Of a DNA stretch of 64,000 bases, positions 44,491 through 54,500 are shown piece by piece. The notes under the pieces were generated by a model. That model did not search any database. It was not told the DNA's origin and saw only the letters and a list, made by a program, of their open reading frames with translations. The stretch is from assembly GCF_000381365.1 (NCBI RefSeq), contig NZ_KB905469.1, positions 124,001 through 188,000 on the forward strand. The letters are read 5' to 3'. Position numbers and translations under genes: made by a program. The DNA comes from Bacteroides salyersiae WAL 10018 = DSM 18765 = JCM 12988. Lineage in GTDB: Bacteria; Bacteroidota; Bacteroidia; Bacteroidales; Bacteroidaceae. Each line of letters opens with the position of its first letter. The stretch's first letter is position 1.

Positions 44491-47400
44491 TTATTTAACA
44501 ACAACTTTTACAGTCGTAGTCATTTCATCTTCCACAATACGAACAATATAGAATCCTTTTCCCATGATTGGGAGTTCTATATTTTCTCCTGAAGTAATAA
44601 CATTGGAAACTAATTGTCCGTTAATATTATATAGAGCTATCTTAGCAGTATTTTTCATACCAGAAACAAAAATAGCATTATCTGAAGTATACACAATATA
44701 TGTATTCTCATTCTGATCGACAACTTGTTCAATACCAACGGGGGGAGCAGGAATATATGCTACATTCTTTAATGTAGGATAACTTACTTCTTCGTCAATC
44801 GTCCAGATATTTTCAAAATCGAATTTTGCATCATTATAAGGAATTTGTGTCAAGAATTCATTATCCTCCACAGGAGTAGCGTAATGCTCTATCGGACTTT
44901 CTACCACACCACCTTCTTTAGTAACATAACCTTGACTTTCCCAATCGTTCTCAGATATTTTACCATCCATCAAGAATCTTTCAGCATCAAAATTAAATAC
45001 ATTTCCTGTAAAGTTTATTATACCACGCGGGTTATTCTTCTGATCGCCTCCATTGGCGCCAATAAATGAGCCTGATGCAACACTTCCCTGCAGATTACCA
45101 ATTGAAACACAATCTTCAATTGTAACTGTACAATCGGCGTCAACCAAACCGACAAATCCACCAACCCAGCCATAACTGTGAGAAGGATTCAATTTCACAC
45201 TACCGGCAAAATAACAATTTTTCATTGTTACATTACCTGCAGCAACACCAAAGAAACCTCCGGCTTGGCTATAAGCAAAAACTTCTGCATTTACAAATGA
45301 ATTAGTAATAGTAACATTACTACAATTACCACCAACAAACCCACCGACATGGTCACGCCCCACAACTTTACCAGTCAAATAACACTGATCAAAAGTTGTT
45401 TCTTTAGCAGAACCGGCAAAACCACCTAAATCCGTACTCTTATTACCATTGGCTTGAGAACCACTGAAAGAGAAATTAGAAATCCCCAAATTCTTTATTT
45501 TAGCCCCCTTAGTTGCATTAAAGAATCCTTTAGTATTATCATCATTGGTAATAACCACCGGATTTTTAATAGTATGTCCATTACCGTCAAAGCTACCGGT
45601 GAAAGGCGATTCTAAAGAACCGAAACCTTCGAATTCAACTCCTGTCATATCAATATCATTCATCAAACAAAAACTTGCGAACAACTTATTGTTGACATCA
45701 AGTAAATCTGCAACATTGTTAATAGGAAAAACATGAGATTGCCCAACCATATTAATATCAAAAGCAGTAGTTTCAAACGGTTTCAAACCCGTAATTTCAA
45801 CCTCTGGAGCTATAGATATAGTAGCTACCGTTTCACCGTCAACCTCTTTCGCACCACTAAAATCTACGATAGTACCGTCAATATAAATATATTCCTCACC
45901 TTTTGTAATTTTAAAAATCAACTTCTGCCCACACGTAGATTTAATTCTCTCTAAATTCAAACTTTCAGAAGAACTCCCGTCAGCCAATTGAATTAAAAAT
46001 GCCGGCTCAGGTATACCATAAATAACAGGAGTCAAAACTTTGGACTGTTGACATTTCAATATCGGATACATATTACCTTCACCACCTTCAATAAAGGTCC
46101 ATATATTATCAAAGTCCCAGCCTAACGTCTCCTTGTACCATTCAGAAGAAAGTACTTCGTCAGATTCTAATTTTTCACCATTATTACTAGCGTTATCATA
46201 AACATCGGAAGGAGCAGAAGATGACAAATCCGTTCCTTTATAAGAAGCATAGTGATCAACATAATTATTGGTTAATGTAGCAGTTGATGTACGACCGTTC
46301 TCACCAATACAATATGTAGCTTCACTACAATAAATACCACTGGCAAGACAAACATTATTCTCTACAAATACTTTACCATCCGCATCAACCAAAGAGAAAA
46401 TACCACCGGCACGTCCTTTCGTTGCCCGAATATTTCCTGAGAAATAACATCTTTCTACCGTACCGTAATTCACAACTCCTACAACGCCACCAGCCTGATA
46501 TTCTCTCGAATAAACTTTAGCCATAGAGTAACAGTCACTTACCGTAGTTCCGGTTATTACTTTTTCAGCAGAACCTTCTTCTTCTACCTCCATTTTCTCT
46601 ACCTTACCTACAATTGAACCAATATGGTCACGACCTGCAATATAGGAAGCCTGATCTACAAAACATTCTGAGATATTACAGCCATTTGCATAACCAACAA
46701 TAGCACCTACATCTTCATTACCATTAAGATAAGCACCTGCAATACCTACTCTTTTTATAGTAGCTCCCGTTGCCTCACCAAACAGACCTACACGCCCCTG
46801 TTCTTCGTTTATATAACGTAAATTATGGATTGTATATCCCTGACCATCTAATGTACCGGTAAAAACATCCATCAATTCCCAATCTTTTGTCAAATAAATA
46901 TCAGCACCTAACTTAAAATCACCTGCCAAATCATACTTAACACATCTCAAGTCTTCCTCATCCATAATGGTGTAAGCAACACCTTTCACCTCTAACTCAT
47001 AAGTTTTTGTGCAACCTTTTACATAATTATCACCCTGGTCTACAAAAGTCAAAGTAGTTTTACCATCTTTCAAGAAAGAAACTTTACCCTTACTATCGAT
47101 TGTGGCAATTTCGGGATTAGAGCTGGTATAAGTAATAGTTCTACCAGAAGCTGGTATGGCTTCTGCATTAAAAGTTTTACCAGGCAAACATCTCTCCGGG
47201 AAAGAAGGTATGTAGATATAATTCTCTAATGGAACCTGAACATTAGATAATGATGGATATGTATTTTCTACCATTGTCCATATACCAGCATCAAAGTTAA
47301 CGTCACCAAGCCAAAATTGTGCAGTTTTCAATTCATCCAAATCAAGATATCCTCCATCATAAGAATCATTTGCATTGTTAGAACGTGCTATTTCTACATT

Positions 47401-48252
47401 ATTTTCATACAATTTCAAACCGCTCCATGAATAACTATTACTGATTGTACTAACAGCATTACTGTCTTCCGCGGGATTATCCGCACCTAAAATAGCATTT
47501 GCACCACCAGCATCTCCACTACCAGCCTTTATATAAGAAGATAATGTTACACAATTAGTAATAGTCAAACTATTACCGTCATTAAGAGCTACAATACCTC
47601 CAGAACGTCCTTCGGGACACACAGCAACACCACTAAAATAACAACGATCGACTACTGAATTTATACTTGCACCGATAATACCACCCGCTTGATAACTGGA
47701 ACTAACCACAGCTGCATTGGAATAACAATTCGAAACCTGTGTCATAATATTATCGTCATCATCAACCTTTTTAGTCCCCCCAATAATACCACCAGTGTGA
47801 TCCCAACCATAAACAAGCCCAGATGTATAGCATTCACTCACTTTAGCACCATATGAATTACCAATAACAGCACCTACATCTTGATGCCCAAAAATTTCCA
47901 CACCTACTAAACGCAAATTTTTCACTGTTACCTTTGTAGAAGATACATCCTCTATTTTAGCAGTACCAATAAAACCAACTGAATTTTGTTCCGGACGATT
48001 GATCTTTAATCCATAAATTGTAAACCCCTTACCATCAATCGTACCCGTAAATGGAGAATCGTTTGTTCCAATAGGTTCCCATTCTTTTGATAAAGTAATA
48101 TTGTTCTCAAGAACATAATCACCATTCAAATTCTCAGCAATAGCCTTTAAACCATTTTCATCTGTAATCTTAATTTGGCCCCAAACACCAATAGAAGAAA
48201 AACAAGCCAGAGCAAACATTGCTGTCTTTGCACATAGTAACTTTGTTTTCAT
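44491..48252 (-). CDS. Secreted GLUG-repeat protein immediately upstream of SusC (candidate surface glycan-binding protein)
   Basis: 1253 residues. Signal peptide ends near GVWGQ. Three GLUG-rich blocks start with phrases like ALAENLNGDYVLENNITLSK and VKYDLAGDFKLGADIYLTKD and run through repeats such as VGAVIGNSYGAKVSECYTSG and RDHVGGFVGGNCSN. A bacterial Ig-like domain (about 365-430: ITYTSSNPEIATIDSKGKV) separates the first two. The end, YNINGQLVSNVIT ... GKGFYIVRIVED, is a T9SS type A-like domain. No catalytic motif is visible. It is the first gene after the PUL promoter and stands beside susC, the position of SusE/SusF-type or other surface glycan-binding proteins, which are otherwise missing; that role is inferred. 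It resembles the GLUG part of the 1621-aa protein at 23156. Confidence 0.83.
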   Translation of the reverse strand: MKTKLLCAKTAMFALACFSSIGVWGQIKITDENGLKAIAENLNGDYVLENNITLSKEWEPIGTNDSPFTGTIDGKGFTIYGLKINRPEQNSVGFIGTAKIEDVSSTKVTVKNLRLVGVEIFGHQDVGAVIGNSYGAKVSECYTSGLVYGWDHTGGIIGGTKKVDDDDNIMTQVSNCYSNAAVVSSSYQAGGIIGASINSVVDRCYFSGVAVCPEGRSGGIVALNDGNSLTITNCVTLSSYIKAGSGDAGGANAILGADNPAEDSNAVSTISNSYSWSGLKLYENNVEIARSNNANDSYDGGYLDLDELKTAQFWLGDVNFDAGIWTMVENTYPSLSNVQVPLENYIYIPSFPERCLPGKTFNAEAIPASGRTITYTSSNPEIATIDSKGKVSFLKDGKTTLTFVDQGDNYVKGCTKTYELEVKGVAYTIMDEEDLRCVKYDLAGDFKLGADIYLTKDWELMDVFTGTLDGQGYTIHNLRYINEEQGRVGLFGEATGATIKRVGIAGAYLNGNEDVGAIVGYANGCNISECFVDQASYIAGRDHIGSIVGKVEKMEVEEEGSAEKVITGTTVSDCYSMAKVYSREYQAGGVVGVVNYGTVERCYFSGNIRATKGRAGGIFSLVDADGKVFVENNVCLASGIYCSEATYCIGENGRTSTATLTNNYVDHYASYKGTDLSSSAPSDVYDNASNNGEKLESDEVLSSEWYKETLGWDFDNIWTFIEGGEGNMYPILKCQQSKVLTPVIYGIPEPAFLIQLADGSSSESLNLERIKSTCGQKLIFKITKGEEYIYIDGTIVDFSGAKEVDGETVATISIAPEVEITGLKPFETTAFDINMVGQSHVFPINNVADLLDVNNKLFASFCLMNDIDMTGVEFEGFGSLESPFTGSFDGNGHTIKNPVVITNDDNTKGFFNATKGAKIKNLGISNFSFSGSQANGNKSTDLGGFAGSAKETTFDQCYLTGKVVGRDHVGGFVGGNCSNVTITNSFVNAEVFAYSQAGGFFGVAAGNVTMKNCYFAGSVKLNPSHSYGWVGGFVGLVDADCTVTIEDCVSIGNLQGSVASGSFIGANGGDQKNNPRGIINFTGNVFNFDAERFLMDGKISENDWESQGYVTKEGGVVESPIEHYATPVEDNEFLTQIPYNDAKFDFENIWTIDEEVSYPTLKNVAYIPAPPVGIEQVVDQNENTYIVYTSDNAIFVSGMKNTAKIALYNINGQLVSNVITSGENIELPIMGKGFYIVRIVEDEMTTTVKVVVK

Positions 48253-48290
48253 AATAATTAAATTTTAAAATAACGATTAATATTTTATTG

Positions 48291-48321
48291 CAAAGTTATC
48301 GAAGTGCAAACAAATAAACAA
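48291..48321 (-). promoter_or_regulatory. PUL promoter (minus strand), upstream of the GLUG gene
   Basis: On the minus strand TTG (48319-48321), 20 bp, TAACTTTG (48291-48298). The -7 element is a full match to TAnnTTTG. Transcription would start near 48284, giving a leader of about 32 nt before the ATG at 48252. The same TTG-N20-TAnnTTT arrangement stands in front of GH38. Confidence 0.7.
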
Positions 48322-48355
48322 TATACGAAAAAACTATTAATAAACAAGTGTACAT

Positions 48356-48370
48356 TTATGTCCCTTTTTA
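48356..48370 (+). promoter_or_regulatory. Candidate operator of the hybrid two-component regulator, copy 1
   Basis: TTATGTCCCTTTTTA, identical to 58562-58576. It lies 34 bp upstream of the -33 element of the PUL promoter; the other copy lies 33 bp upstream of the GH38 promoter's -33 element, in the same relative orientation. Bacteroides HTCS regulators have AraC-type DNA-binding domains and bind upstream of the promoters they activate. Assignment to the regulator at 50375 is inferred. Confidence 0.6.
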
Positions 48371-48729
48371 GTTCATTCACGTCCCCAGTACTTCTGTTAC
48401 ATTCTTCACACCATGTACCCAATCATCTATATTATATAAAACTTTAGTAACTTCTGAAAGAAATAGATAAGGAGATGGTTATTTCTACATCGAAAGCAAC
48501 AACAATATTCAAAAGCCATCAGTATATAGATAGAAAATAAAAAAATAAAGGGACACAAAAGGCAATGGGATATATCTGAACAAATAGCTTCTTACCAATC
48601 TTGTTACAAGCATTGTTTTGTATTCAAACAATTTAGAATACGATAGTAAGCTACATTTATACCATACAAAGAACAACACTTTTCCATACATATTAAGTAT
48701 ATTATCACTGCACAAAAACTATAAGTGTA
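48371..48729. other. Spacer between PUL promoter and IS element
   Basis: No gene is supported; the open frame at 48509-48715 (-) is hydrophobic low-complexity sequence without motifs. A near copy of the operator, TTGTGTCCCTTTATT on the minus strand, lies at 48544-48558 (13 of 15 matching the other copies), in opposite orientation. Confidence 0.6.
48544..48558 (-). promoter_or_regulatory. Degenerate third copy of the candidate operator
   Basis: The minus strand reads TTGTGTCCCTTTATT, differing at two positions from TTATGTCCCTTTTTA. By analogy it would serve a plus-strand promoter to its right, where the IS element now lies; I found no matching promoter there. Confidence 0.35.
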
Positions 48730-48764
48730 CTGAATAAGTTGACACTTTATAAATCAAAAAAAGT

Positions 48765-49112
48765 ATGTTAATTAAAAGAAAACCTCACAGAAAGTTTACA
48801 GAATTGGAAAGTAAGTCTTATATTCGCGAGTATCTTTCCAGTTCCGACCGTCGCAAAACATTTGAACGATGTAATGGATTAAGTTTAGGTACATTGTCCC
48901 GCTGGATGAAAATGTACGAGATAGAAGACCCTAAGATGCAAAAATCCATCATTGATCCACAGCTGATAGACGAAGACTCAGCCGCCCTTATCGCTCAGCT
49001 TCCTGCGGAAAATGAAGCGTTACACAAGTCTAACCGTCAACTTCAACGGGATTTGGATACGACAAAGATGCTTCATAAAGCCTGCGAGGTGCTTATTGAT
49101 CTGACAGAGTAG
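48765..49112 (+). CDS. IS3-family transposase OrfA (HTH protein)
   Basis: 115 residues. The first part (MLIKRKPHRKFTELESKSYI, then RKTFERCNGLSLGTLSRWMKMYEI) is the helix-turn-helix of IS3 OrfA proteins. The second part (LPAENEALHKSNRQLQRDLD) is the leucine-zipper-like helix. It ends 10 bp inside the open orfB frame, which is -1 relative to it; I see no obvious A-rich slippery sequence at the overlap, so whether a fusion product was made is unknown. Confidence 0.75.
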   Translation: MLIKRKPHRKFTELESKSYIREYLSSSDRRKTFERCNGLSLGTLSRWMKMYEIEDPKMQKSIIDPQLIDEDSAALIAQLPAENEALHKSNRQLQRDLDTTKMLHKACEVLIDLTE

Positions 49113-49964
49113 ACCTATCATATACCCGTGCGAAAAAACTCAGATGCCAAGTAATCGACACCTTGTCACAGAGGGGCTCAGTCAACCGTAAATACGGTGG
49201 TCTGAACAGACTCTGTGGTTACTTCGGCATAACCAGACAAGGTTACTATAAACATGTGGACAGACAGTGTGAAGCTAATGTTTTGAAGACAAGCATTGTT
49301 CTGTATTGCAAAGAATTAAGAACTTTAATGCCCCAAGCGGGTATGTGTGAGCTATATGCATGCTGTGTTCGTTACTTTAAGGAAAAAATGGTGATAGGAC
49401 GTGACCAGTGCTATGAGATATTCCGATCTAATGGTCTGGTCCAACGGAAGAGACGCGTGCGTCCCAAAACGAGGAACTCCAATCATAATTATTATGGGAA
49501 TTATATATATCCTAATTTGCTAAACACGACACCTAAGTTTGTTGCAAGCACAAGCGGAAGTATAATAGTAGGTTATTCGTTCTGTCCTTCATTGACAATG
49601 GAAGGCCCGATGAAAGCTTTGGAGTCAGCTTTTCTATTTTACAGAGAGAACGGAATAAATATCAGTGGGTTGATTATATCATTCAGACCTGAAGTTCAAT
49701 ACTGTTCAAACCAATATGTTGATACGTTAAAAGCACAACATATAAACATAAGCATGACACAGTGTGGTGATCCTCTGCATAATGCATTGACCGAACGGGT
49801 GAATAATACTATTAAGAACGGATGGCTCTTTGACTACGGGAAGGAGATTTTAATCAGGTGGAAGAACGCATTAAACAGGCTGTGCACACATATAATAATA
49901 TCCAACCACACCAAGCTTTGAAAATGCGCACACCAATGGAAATTATAAAGGAGGAGAAGGTATG
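49100..49964 (+). pseudogene. IS3-family transposase OrfB, damaged
   Basis: The frame opens at 49100 and gives DTLSQRGSVNRKYGGLNRL, then the typical GYFGITRQGYYKHVDR and GLVQRKRRVRPKTRNSNHNY. In the integrase core, NLLNTTPKFVASTSGS joins directly to IIVGYSFCPSLTMEGPMKAL, so about 30 residues, including the first catalytic Asp, are missing. Around 49680-49700 the usual HHSDRGVQY reads IISFRPEVQY, pointing to two compensating small indels that lose the second catalytic Asp. A frameshift near 49845 moves the end (QVEERIKQAVHTYNN, PHQALKMRTPMEI) into another frame up to 49964. It cannot encode an active DDE transposase. Confidence 0.82.
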
Positions 49965-50174
49965 AAAGTACCCCGACTCAGGTTGTGCTCATCGGGACGG
50001 GTGGTCCCGCCCTTTGCCGTACGGCCCCGACCGAGGATATTTCTTGACAAATGAGAATATAACAAAAATCAGTTCTATAACATTGGAATAAATAGAATAA
50101 TTAGTACTATATTTGGATATCCTCCAAATAGGACAACTACAATAGGACTAACAAACAGAAGTGTAAACTTATTC

Positions 50175-50205
50175 GGTTCTTCTTTAATTTAGTTGAAGAA
50201 GAACC
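50175..50205. repeat. Hairpin at the right end of the IS element
   Basis: GGTTCTTCTT (50175-50184) and AAGAAGAACC (50196-50205) make a 10-bp stem with an 11-nt loop, overlapping the right terminal repeat. It could reduce transcription from either side. No T-run follows on the minus strand, so it is not a clear terminator for the regulator gene. The rest of 50206-50374 shows nothing recognisable. Confidence 0.5.
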
Positions 50206-50374
50206 ACTAAATCCAGTACATATCACACCCGGATGTTTTATCAAATAGAAATGGAAAAACTCTACCTAAATATTCGACATACAACTGCATATACTAATAA
50301 ATTTAATTTCTACTCAATTATTGAAGAAAATTAGCCAAAATCTCAACACTGTCAACATTAGATACAATGAAAAA

Positions 50375-53300
50375 TTATTCTTCACTTTCTGCCTTCATCC
50401 CTTTATATTGTTTCGGAGAAAGTTGATATTTTTTAAAGAATTCGTTATAAAAGTAAGATTTGTTAGTAATACCTATCTTATAAATAATCTCTTTCACTGA
50501 TAAATTTGTAGTAATAAGTAACTTCGCAGCATAAGAAAGTTTATAATCTTTAACCAGCTCTGTAGGGGAAATTTCTATGATCTTTTTCATTTGACGATAT
50601 AAATTCCGAGTCGAAGTCTTCATCTGATTTGCAATTAATTCCGGACCAAGTTCCGAATTAGATATATTCTCCTTTATAATATCTAATACATCTTCAATAA
50701 ACTTCTTATCTTTTTGATGTAAAAGTTTTCCATGTATATATTCAAAAGAGCTATCTACAGAATCATAATAATTTTTCATTTCCACTTTATTGGTCAGAAA
50801 ACGACATACTACAGAAATCAAGACATCGGATGAGAAAGGTTTAGTTATATAGGCATCAACACCCAACTCATATCCTTTTACCTGATCCAAATTATCTGTT
50901 TTAGCAGAAAGAGCAATTATTGGAAGACGTTTACAGTATTTATCTTCACGCAACATCCGGATAAAAGAGAATCCGTCAATTTCAGGCATCATTATATCTG
51001 TAATTACAAGAGATGGAGTTTGCTTCTTCAAAAGCCCCAAAGCCTCTTTTACACTAAAGGCTTTCAATGTTTGACAATATGGAGACAATAAATCTGCTAC
51101 TAATTCTACAATATCTTTATTATCATCAACAATTAAAACATGTGGAACCGAAGCTTCCACAACACTATTAATATCTATTTTTGATACTTTCTCCGTATTG
51201 TCCTCCTCAACCAAATTAACTGATACCTTCACAATCGGCTGTTCATTGGTATTCGGTATCTCATTTTGAACCTGGTTAGGCAAAGTAATAACAAACTCTG
51301 TATACTCGTTGACCACACTATTTACCGTTATCTCTCCTTTCAGCATTTTCACAATACTGTAACAAATATATAATCCCAGCCCATTTCTGGCTGTCATTTG
51401 ATTATTAGCATTTACATCGGTCTCCTCCAAAATACAATTCCGATCAAAAATAGAAGACAGTTTGCTGGGTTCTATGCCTTTTCCTGAATTGCGAACCACA
51501 ATTTTCAGAATATTATTTTCAACAGTGACCGTTAATTTAACATACCCACCAACCGGAGTGTATTTCAATGCATTAGACAGTAAATTAGAAATTATCTTTC
51601 TAAATCCTTTACTATCTGTGTTCCAATATAAATTATCGGGTACAGAAGTAATAAATTCAATACTATTTTGACCAGCCAATACAGAAAAAGAAGTTAATAA
51701 TTTATCAAAAATCTCAGATAAACAAATATTCTTTAAGACACTAAGATTAATATCAGCCTCTTCAATTTTTCTTACATCCAATATTTCTTGTATCAACTCA
51801 TTCAAACTAAGTACATTATTATGCAGAACACTCAGATATTTTCGCGTATTCTGATTTATTTCTCCTTTTCGTATTTGATCCACCGCCCCATTTATCAACG
51901 TTAAAGGAGTATACAATTCATGAGTTACATTGGCAAAAAAATTCAATTTTGACTCATACATTTTTTCCTTTTGTTCCTCTTTGATTCTTCGCGCCAGTGC
52001 CTGTTGTTTTTGTACAAATTTTCTTCGTACATATAGAATGACTAAAACAAGAGATACAACAAACAAAAAACTGTAAATCAAATAAGCCAATGGAGAAAGA
52101 TACCAAGGCGGTAATACGGTAACCCGAAGAGAATACACCTTATCATCAGCAGAAACAACATCATTTCTATATTTAACTTTCAAAGTGTAATCACCCGGAG
52201 GGAGATTAGTAAAGCGAATCTTATTCTCCTTTTTCAATGAAACCCACTGATTATCATAATTATCAAGTAAATAGAAATAATCATAATTATCACCATTTAT
52301 ATAATCCAAAGTTGCAAATGTCAGTTGAAACGTATTTTGATCAGATCTCAACTTTAATACCTTATCTGTATTTTCATTATATTCATATAATGTCTGCTTA
52401 TCTCCAGAACAATCTAACTCTGTAAATAATAAATCTGGTTCATAGGTAGTAATTGTTTGTTCAATCTCCGGCTCGATCCATACAAGTCCGTTTACACCAC
52501 CAAAAAACAGGCGTCCAGTTAATGGACATTTCCAATAAGCATCATCCGAAAATTCAGAAACACCAATGTGTAATGACCTCACATTAAAAAATGCACCATT
52601 CTGAGGATTATATTTGACCAATCCTTTACTAGTACTGAGCCAAATAATACCAAAATTATCTTCCAGAATTCCATGAATCATATCATTCAAGATACCATCC
52701 TCACGAGTAAACTGCTTTATTTTATCTTTCGTTTTATCTTCACCTCCCAAAACTTGTATCAATCCAGAACTGGTACCCACGTACAACGTAGAATCTTCGT
52801 CAATGTACAAACTAATAACATCTCCAATTGCCATATTCATCAAAATAGAAGAACTCGTGGAATCGTTAATATTAAAACGGTTCACTCCATATCCCCCCCT
52901 ACTTCCTAAGAATAAAATAGAGTCTCCATTATAAATCATTGAATAAAATTCATCATTAACCCAAACATTATCTCTCAGAAAAGGATAACATTCTTTTCTT
53001 TTAATTTCATAAGGATGTTTACTTTTATCAATAGTAACTTTATAAAGCCCTCTGGAAGACAACCATAACGTAGAATCGTTCACTTCACAGAAACTATGAA
53101 CATTTGCAACAGCCGGAACCAGATTTGAATGATCCTTCACTGGATACATTTTTTTTTCTTTATAAGAATAATAAGAGAGATTTCCATCAGTACCGATCCA
53201 CAAATCATTTTTATTGAAACGACTTCTTACGAAAGAATATACTGGATTTTCGTGCATATCGACAAAGTGCTGTATATTCTCAACAGGAATTTTGCTGTTC

Positions 53301-54436
53301 TTAAATAAAGCATAATCTTTAATTCGAATAATTCCATCTCCTTTGGTTCCAATCCAAAGTGTATTCTCTTCATCCGTATAGAAGGCACGGACCGGGCGTT
53401 TTGCAACAAACGGCAAATTACTCAACAATATATTACCAAAATTATTCTTTTCACTACAATATAATTCCACTCCCAAACCATCGGTACCAACCCACATCGC
53501 CTCTTGAAAACGATCTTTCATCAATCCGAAAATACCCACTGTCATATTTATTAATTCCGGCTTCTTGTCATGAGTAGACGCATCAAACTTTAACAACCCA
53601 CTATGCATAAAAGCAAGATAGACTTCATTCTGAAAAAGCCGTAGAGACGAAACTAATCCATATTGACTAACCATATCAGATATGTTCCGCAGCAAAATTT
53701 TCATTTGCTTAAAGCTGTCATAGACAAACAGGTTATGGTATTTATCAATAAAATAGACCTGTTCATCCTCATAAAAGACCTGTATTATTTCTTCATTATG
53801 AAAATTTACCTCCGATATAGACAAGGCATAAGGGATATCTTTTCTCGTAACTTTACAGGTCAATGTAAGATATTGCAAACGGGCATCTTTCAATATAAGA
53901 CAGATTCTACCCGATTTATCAGCAAACATTGACCTTATTTCACTCAACCGAATCCCCTCGGCAGGTATCTCCCACATTTTCTTTATTGATGAATCATAAA
54001 ATAAGATATAATTATCTTTATTAATCATCCAACTATTCCCTTTTTTATCAACTGCAATCAGATCTACCCGTTTATATTGCACATAAGTTTCAACAGCCTG
54101 TCGTTCTTTCAAAGAAAATTTATTAAGTCCGCGTTGAGTCGATATCCACAAATAACCATCATCAGCACTTTGTATATTATGGATGGTATTACCAGAAAGG
54201 GAATTCGGATTATTAATTTCATAACGGAATGTAGTTACCTTCTTGCCATCATACAAATTTAGTCCGTCATAAGTACCAAACCACATGAAGCCATACAAAT
54301 CCTGATGAATACACAAAATAGCATTATTAGACAGCTGACCATTAAGACTTGCCAAGTCGAGCAATGAAAAAGATGCAAATGCCTGTTTTACAACAAAAAG
54401 ACTCAACAATAGAATAGTAATCAATACTTTTCTCAT
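50375..54436 (-). CDS. Hybrid two-component system regulator (HTCS)
   Basis: 1353 residues with signal peptide MRKVLITILLLSLFVVKQAFA. The periplasmic sensor (about 22-780) is a double seven-bladed propeller with repeats such as GFMWFGTYDGLNLYDG, GYLWISTQRGLNKF and GIIWLSTSKGLVKY, then a Y_Y_Y domain (about 700-775: FTNLPPGDYTLKVKYRN). One membrane helix (about 785-805) leads to a histidine kinase (His839 in NVTHELYTPLTLI; ATP-binding motifs NLLSNALKYTP and GLGLYICYSIV), a receiver domain (Asp1147 in VITDIMMPEIDGF) and an AraC-type HTH (about 1250-1350). HTCS proteins bind a specific oligosaccharide in the periplasm and activate the adjacent PUL. It follows GH38 by 64 bp with no promoter seen in between, so it is probably co-transcribed with it. 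Confidence 0.97.
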   Translation of the reverse strand: MRKVLITILLLSLFVVKQAFASFSLLDLASLNGQLSNNAILCIHQDLYGFMWFGTYDGLNLYDGKKVTTFRYEINNPNSLSGNTIHNIQSADDGYLWISTQRGLNKFSLKERQAVETYVQYKRVDLIAVDKKGNSWMINKDNYILFYDSSIKKMWEIPAEGIRLSEIRSMFADKSGRICLILKDARLQYLTLTCKVTRKDIPYALSISEVNFHNEEIIQVFYEDEQVYFIDKYHNLFVYDSFKQMKILLRNISDMVSQYGLVSSLRLFQNEVYLAFMHSGLLKFDASTHDKKPELINMTVGIFGLMKDRFQEAMWVGTDGLGVELYCSEKNNFGNILLSNLPFVAKRPVRAFYTDEENTLWIGTKGDGIIRIKDYALFKNSKIPVENIQHFVDMHENPVYSFVRSRFNKNDLWIGTDGNLSYYSYKEKKMYPVKDHSNLVPAVANVHSFCEVNDSTLWLSSRGLYKVTIDKSKHPYEIKRKECYPFLRDNVWVNDEFYSMIYNGDSILFLGSRGGYGVNRFNINDSTSSSILMNMAIGDVISLYIDEDSTLYVGTSSGLIQVLGGEDKTKDKIKQFTREDGILNDMIHGILEDNFGIIWLSTSKGLVKYNPQNGAFFNVRSLHIGVSEFSDDAYWKCPLTGRLFFGGVNGLVWIEPEIEQTITTYEPDLLFTELDCSGDKQTLYEYNENTDKVLKLRSDQNTFQLTFATLDYINGDNYDYFYLLDNYDNQWVSLKKENKIRFTNLPPGDYTLKVKYRNDVVSADDKVYSLRVTVLPPWYLSPLAYLIYSFLFVVSLVLVILYVRRKFVQKQQALARRIKEEQKEKMYESKLNFFANVTHELYTPLTLINGAVDQIRKGEINQNTRKYLSVLHNNVLSLNELIQEILDVRKIEEADINLSVLKNICLSEIFDKLLTSFSVLAGQNSIEFITSVPDNLYWNTDSKGFRKIISNLLSNALKYTPVGGYVKLTVTVENNILKIVVRNSGKGIEPSKLSSIFDRNCILEETDVNANNQMTARNGLGLYICYSIVKMLKGEITVNSVVNEYTEFVITLPNQVQNEIPNTNEQPIVKVSVNLVEEDNTEKVSKIDINSVVEASVPHVLIVDDNKDIVELVADLLSPYCQTLKAFSVKEALGLLKKQTPSLVITDIMMPEIDGFSFIRMLREDKYCKRLPIIALSAKTDNLDQVKGYELGVDAYITKPFSSDVLISVVCRFLTNKVEMKNYYDSVDSSFEYIHGKLLHQKDKKFIEDVLDIIKENISNSELGPELIANQMKTSTRNLYRQMKKIIEISPTELVKDYKLSYAAKLLITTNLSVKEIIYKIGITNKSYFYNEFFKKYQLSPKQYKGMKAESEE

Positions 54437-54500
54437 AACATTATACTATAACTTCAACTTTCTATTTTATTCATTGCAATCTATATGACAATATTTCACT

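Larger units (their letters stand above)
48730..50176 (+). mobile_element. Decayed IS3-like insertion sequence, about 1.45 kb
   Basis: Left terminal repeat CTGAATAAGTTGACACTTT (48730-48748) and right repeat, read on the minus strand, CCGAATAAGTTTACACTTC (50158-50176) agree at 16 of 19 positions. Between them are orfA (HTH) and a damaged orfB (integrase core) in a -1 frame relation, as in IS3 elements. Near the right end, 49970-50040 is GC-rich and contains the short dyad CGGGAC...GTCCCG. I found no clear target-site duplication. The damage means it is probably not active. Confidence 0.8.

Noticed and set aside
9246..48252. Many plus-strand open frames inside the PUL
   Set aside because: All lie opposite long genes with complete domain structures and have biased, motif-free sequences.
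48509..48715. Open frame of 68 aa on the minus strand before the IS
   Set aside because: It is hydrophobic AT-rich sequence with no recognisable motif and no promoter.
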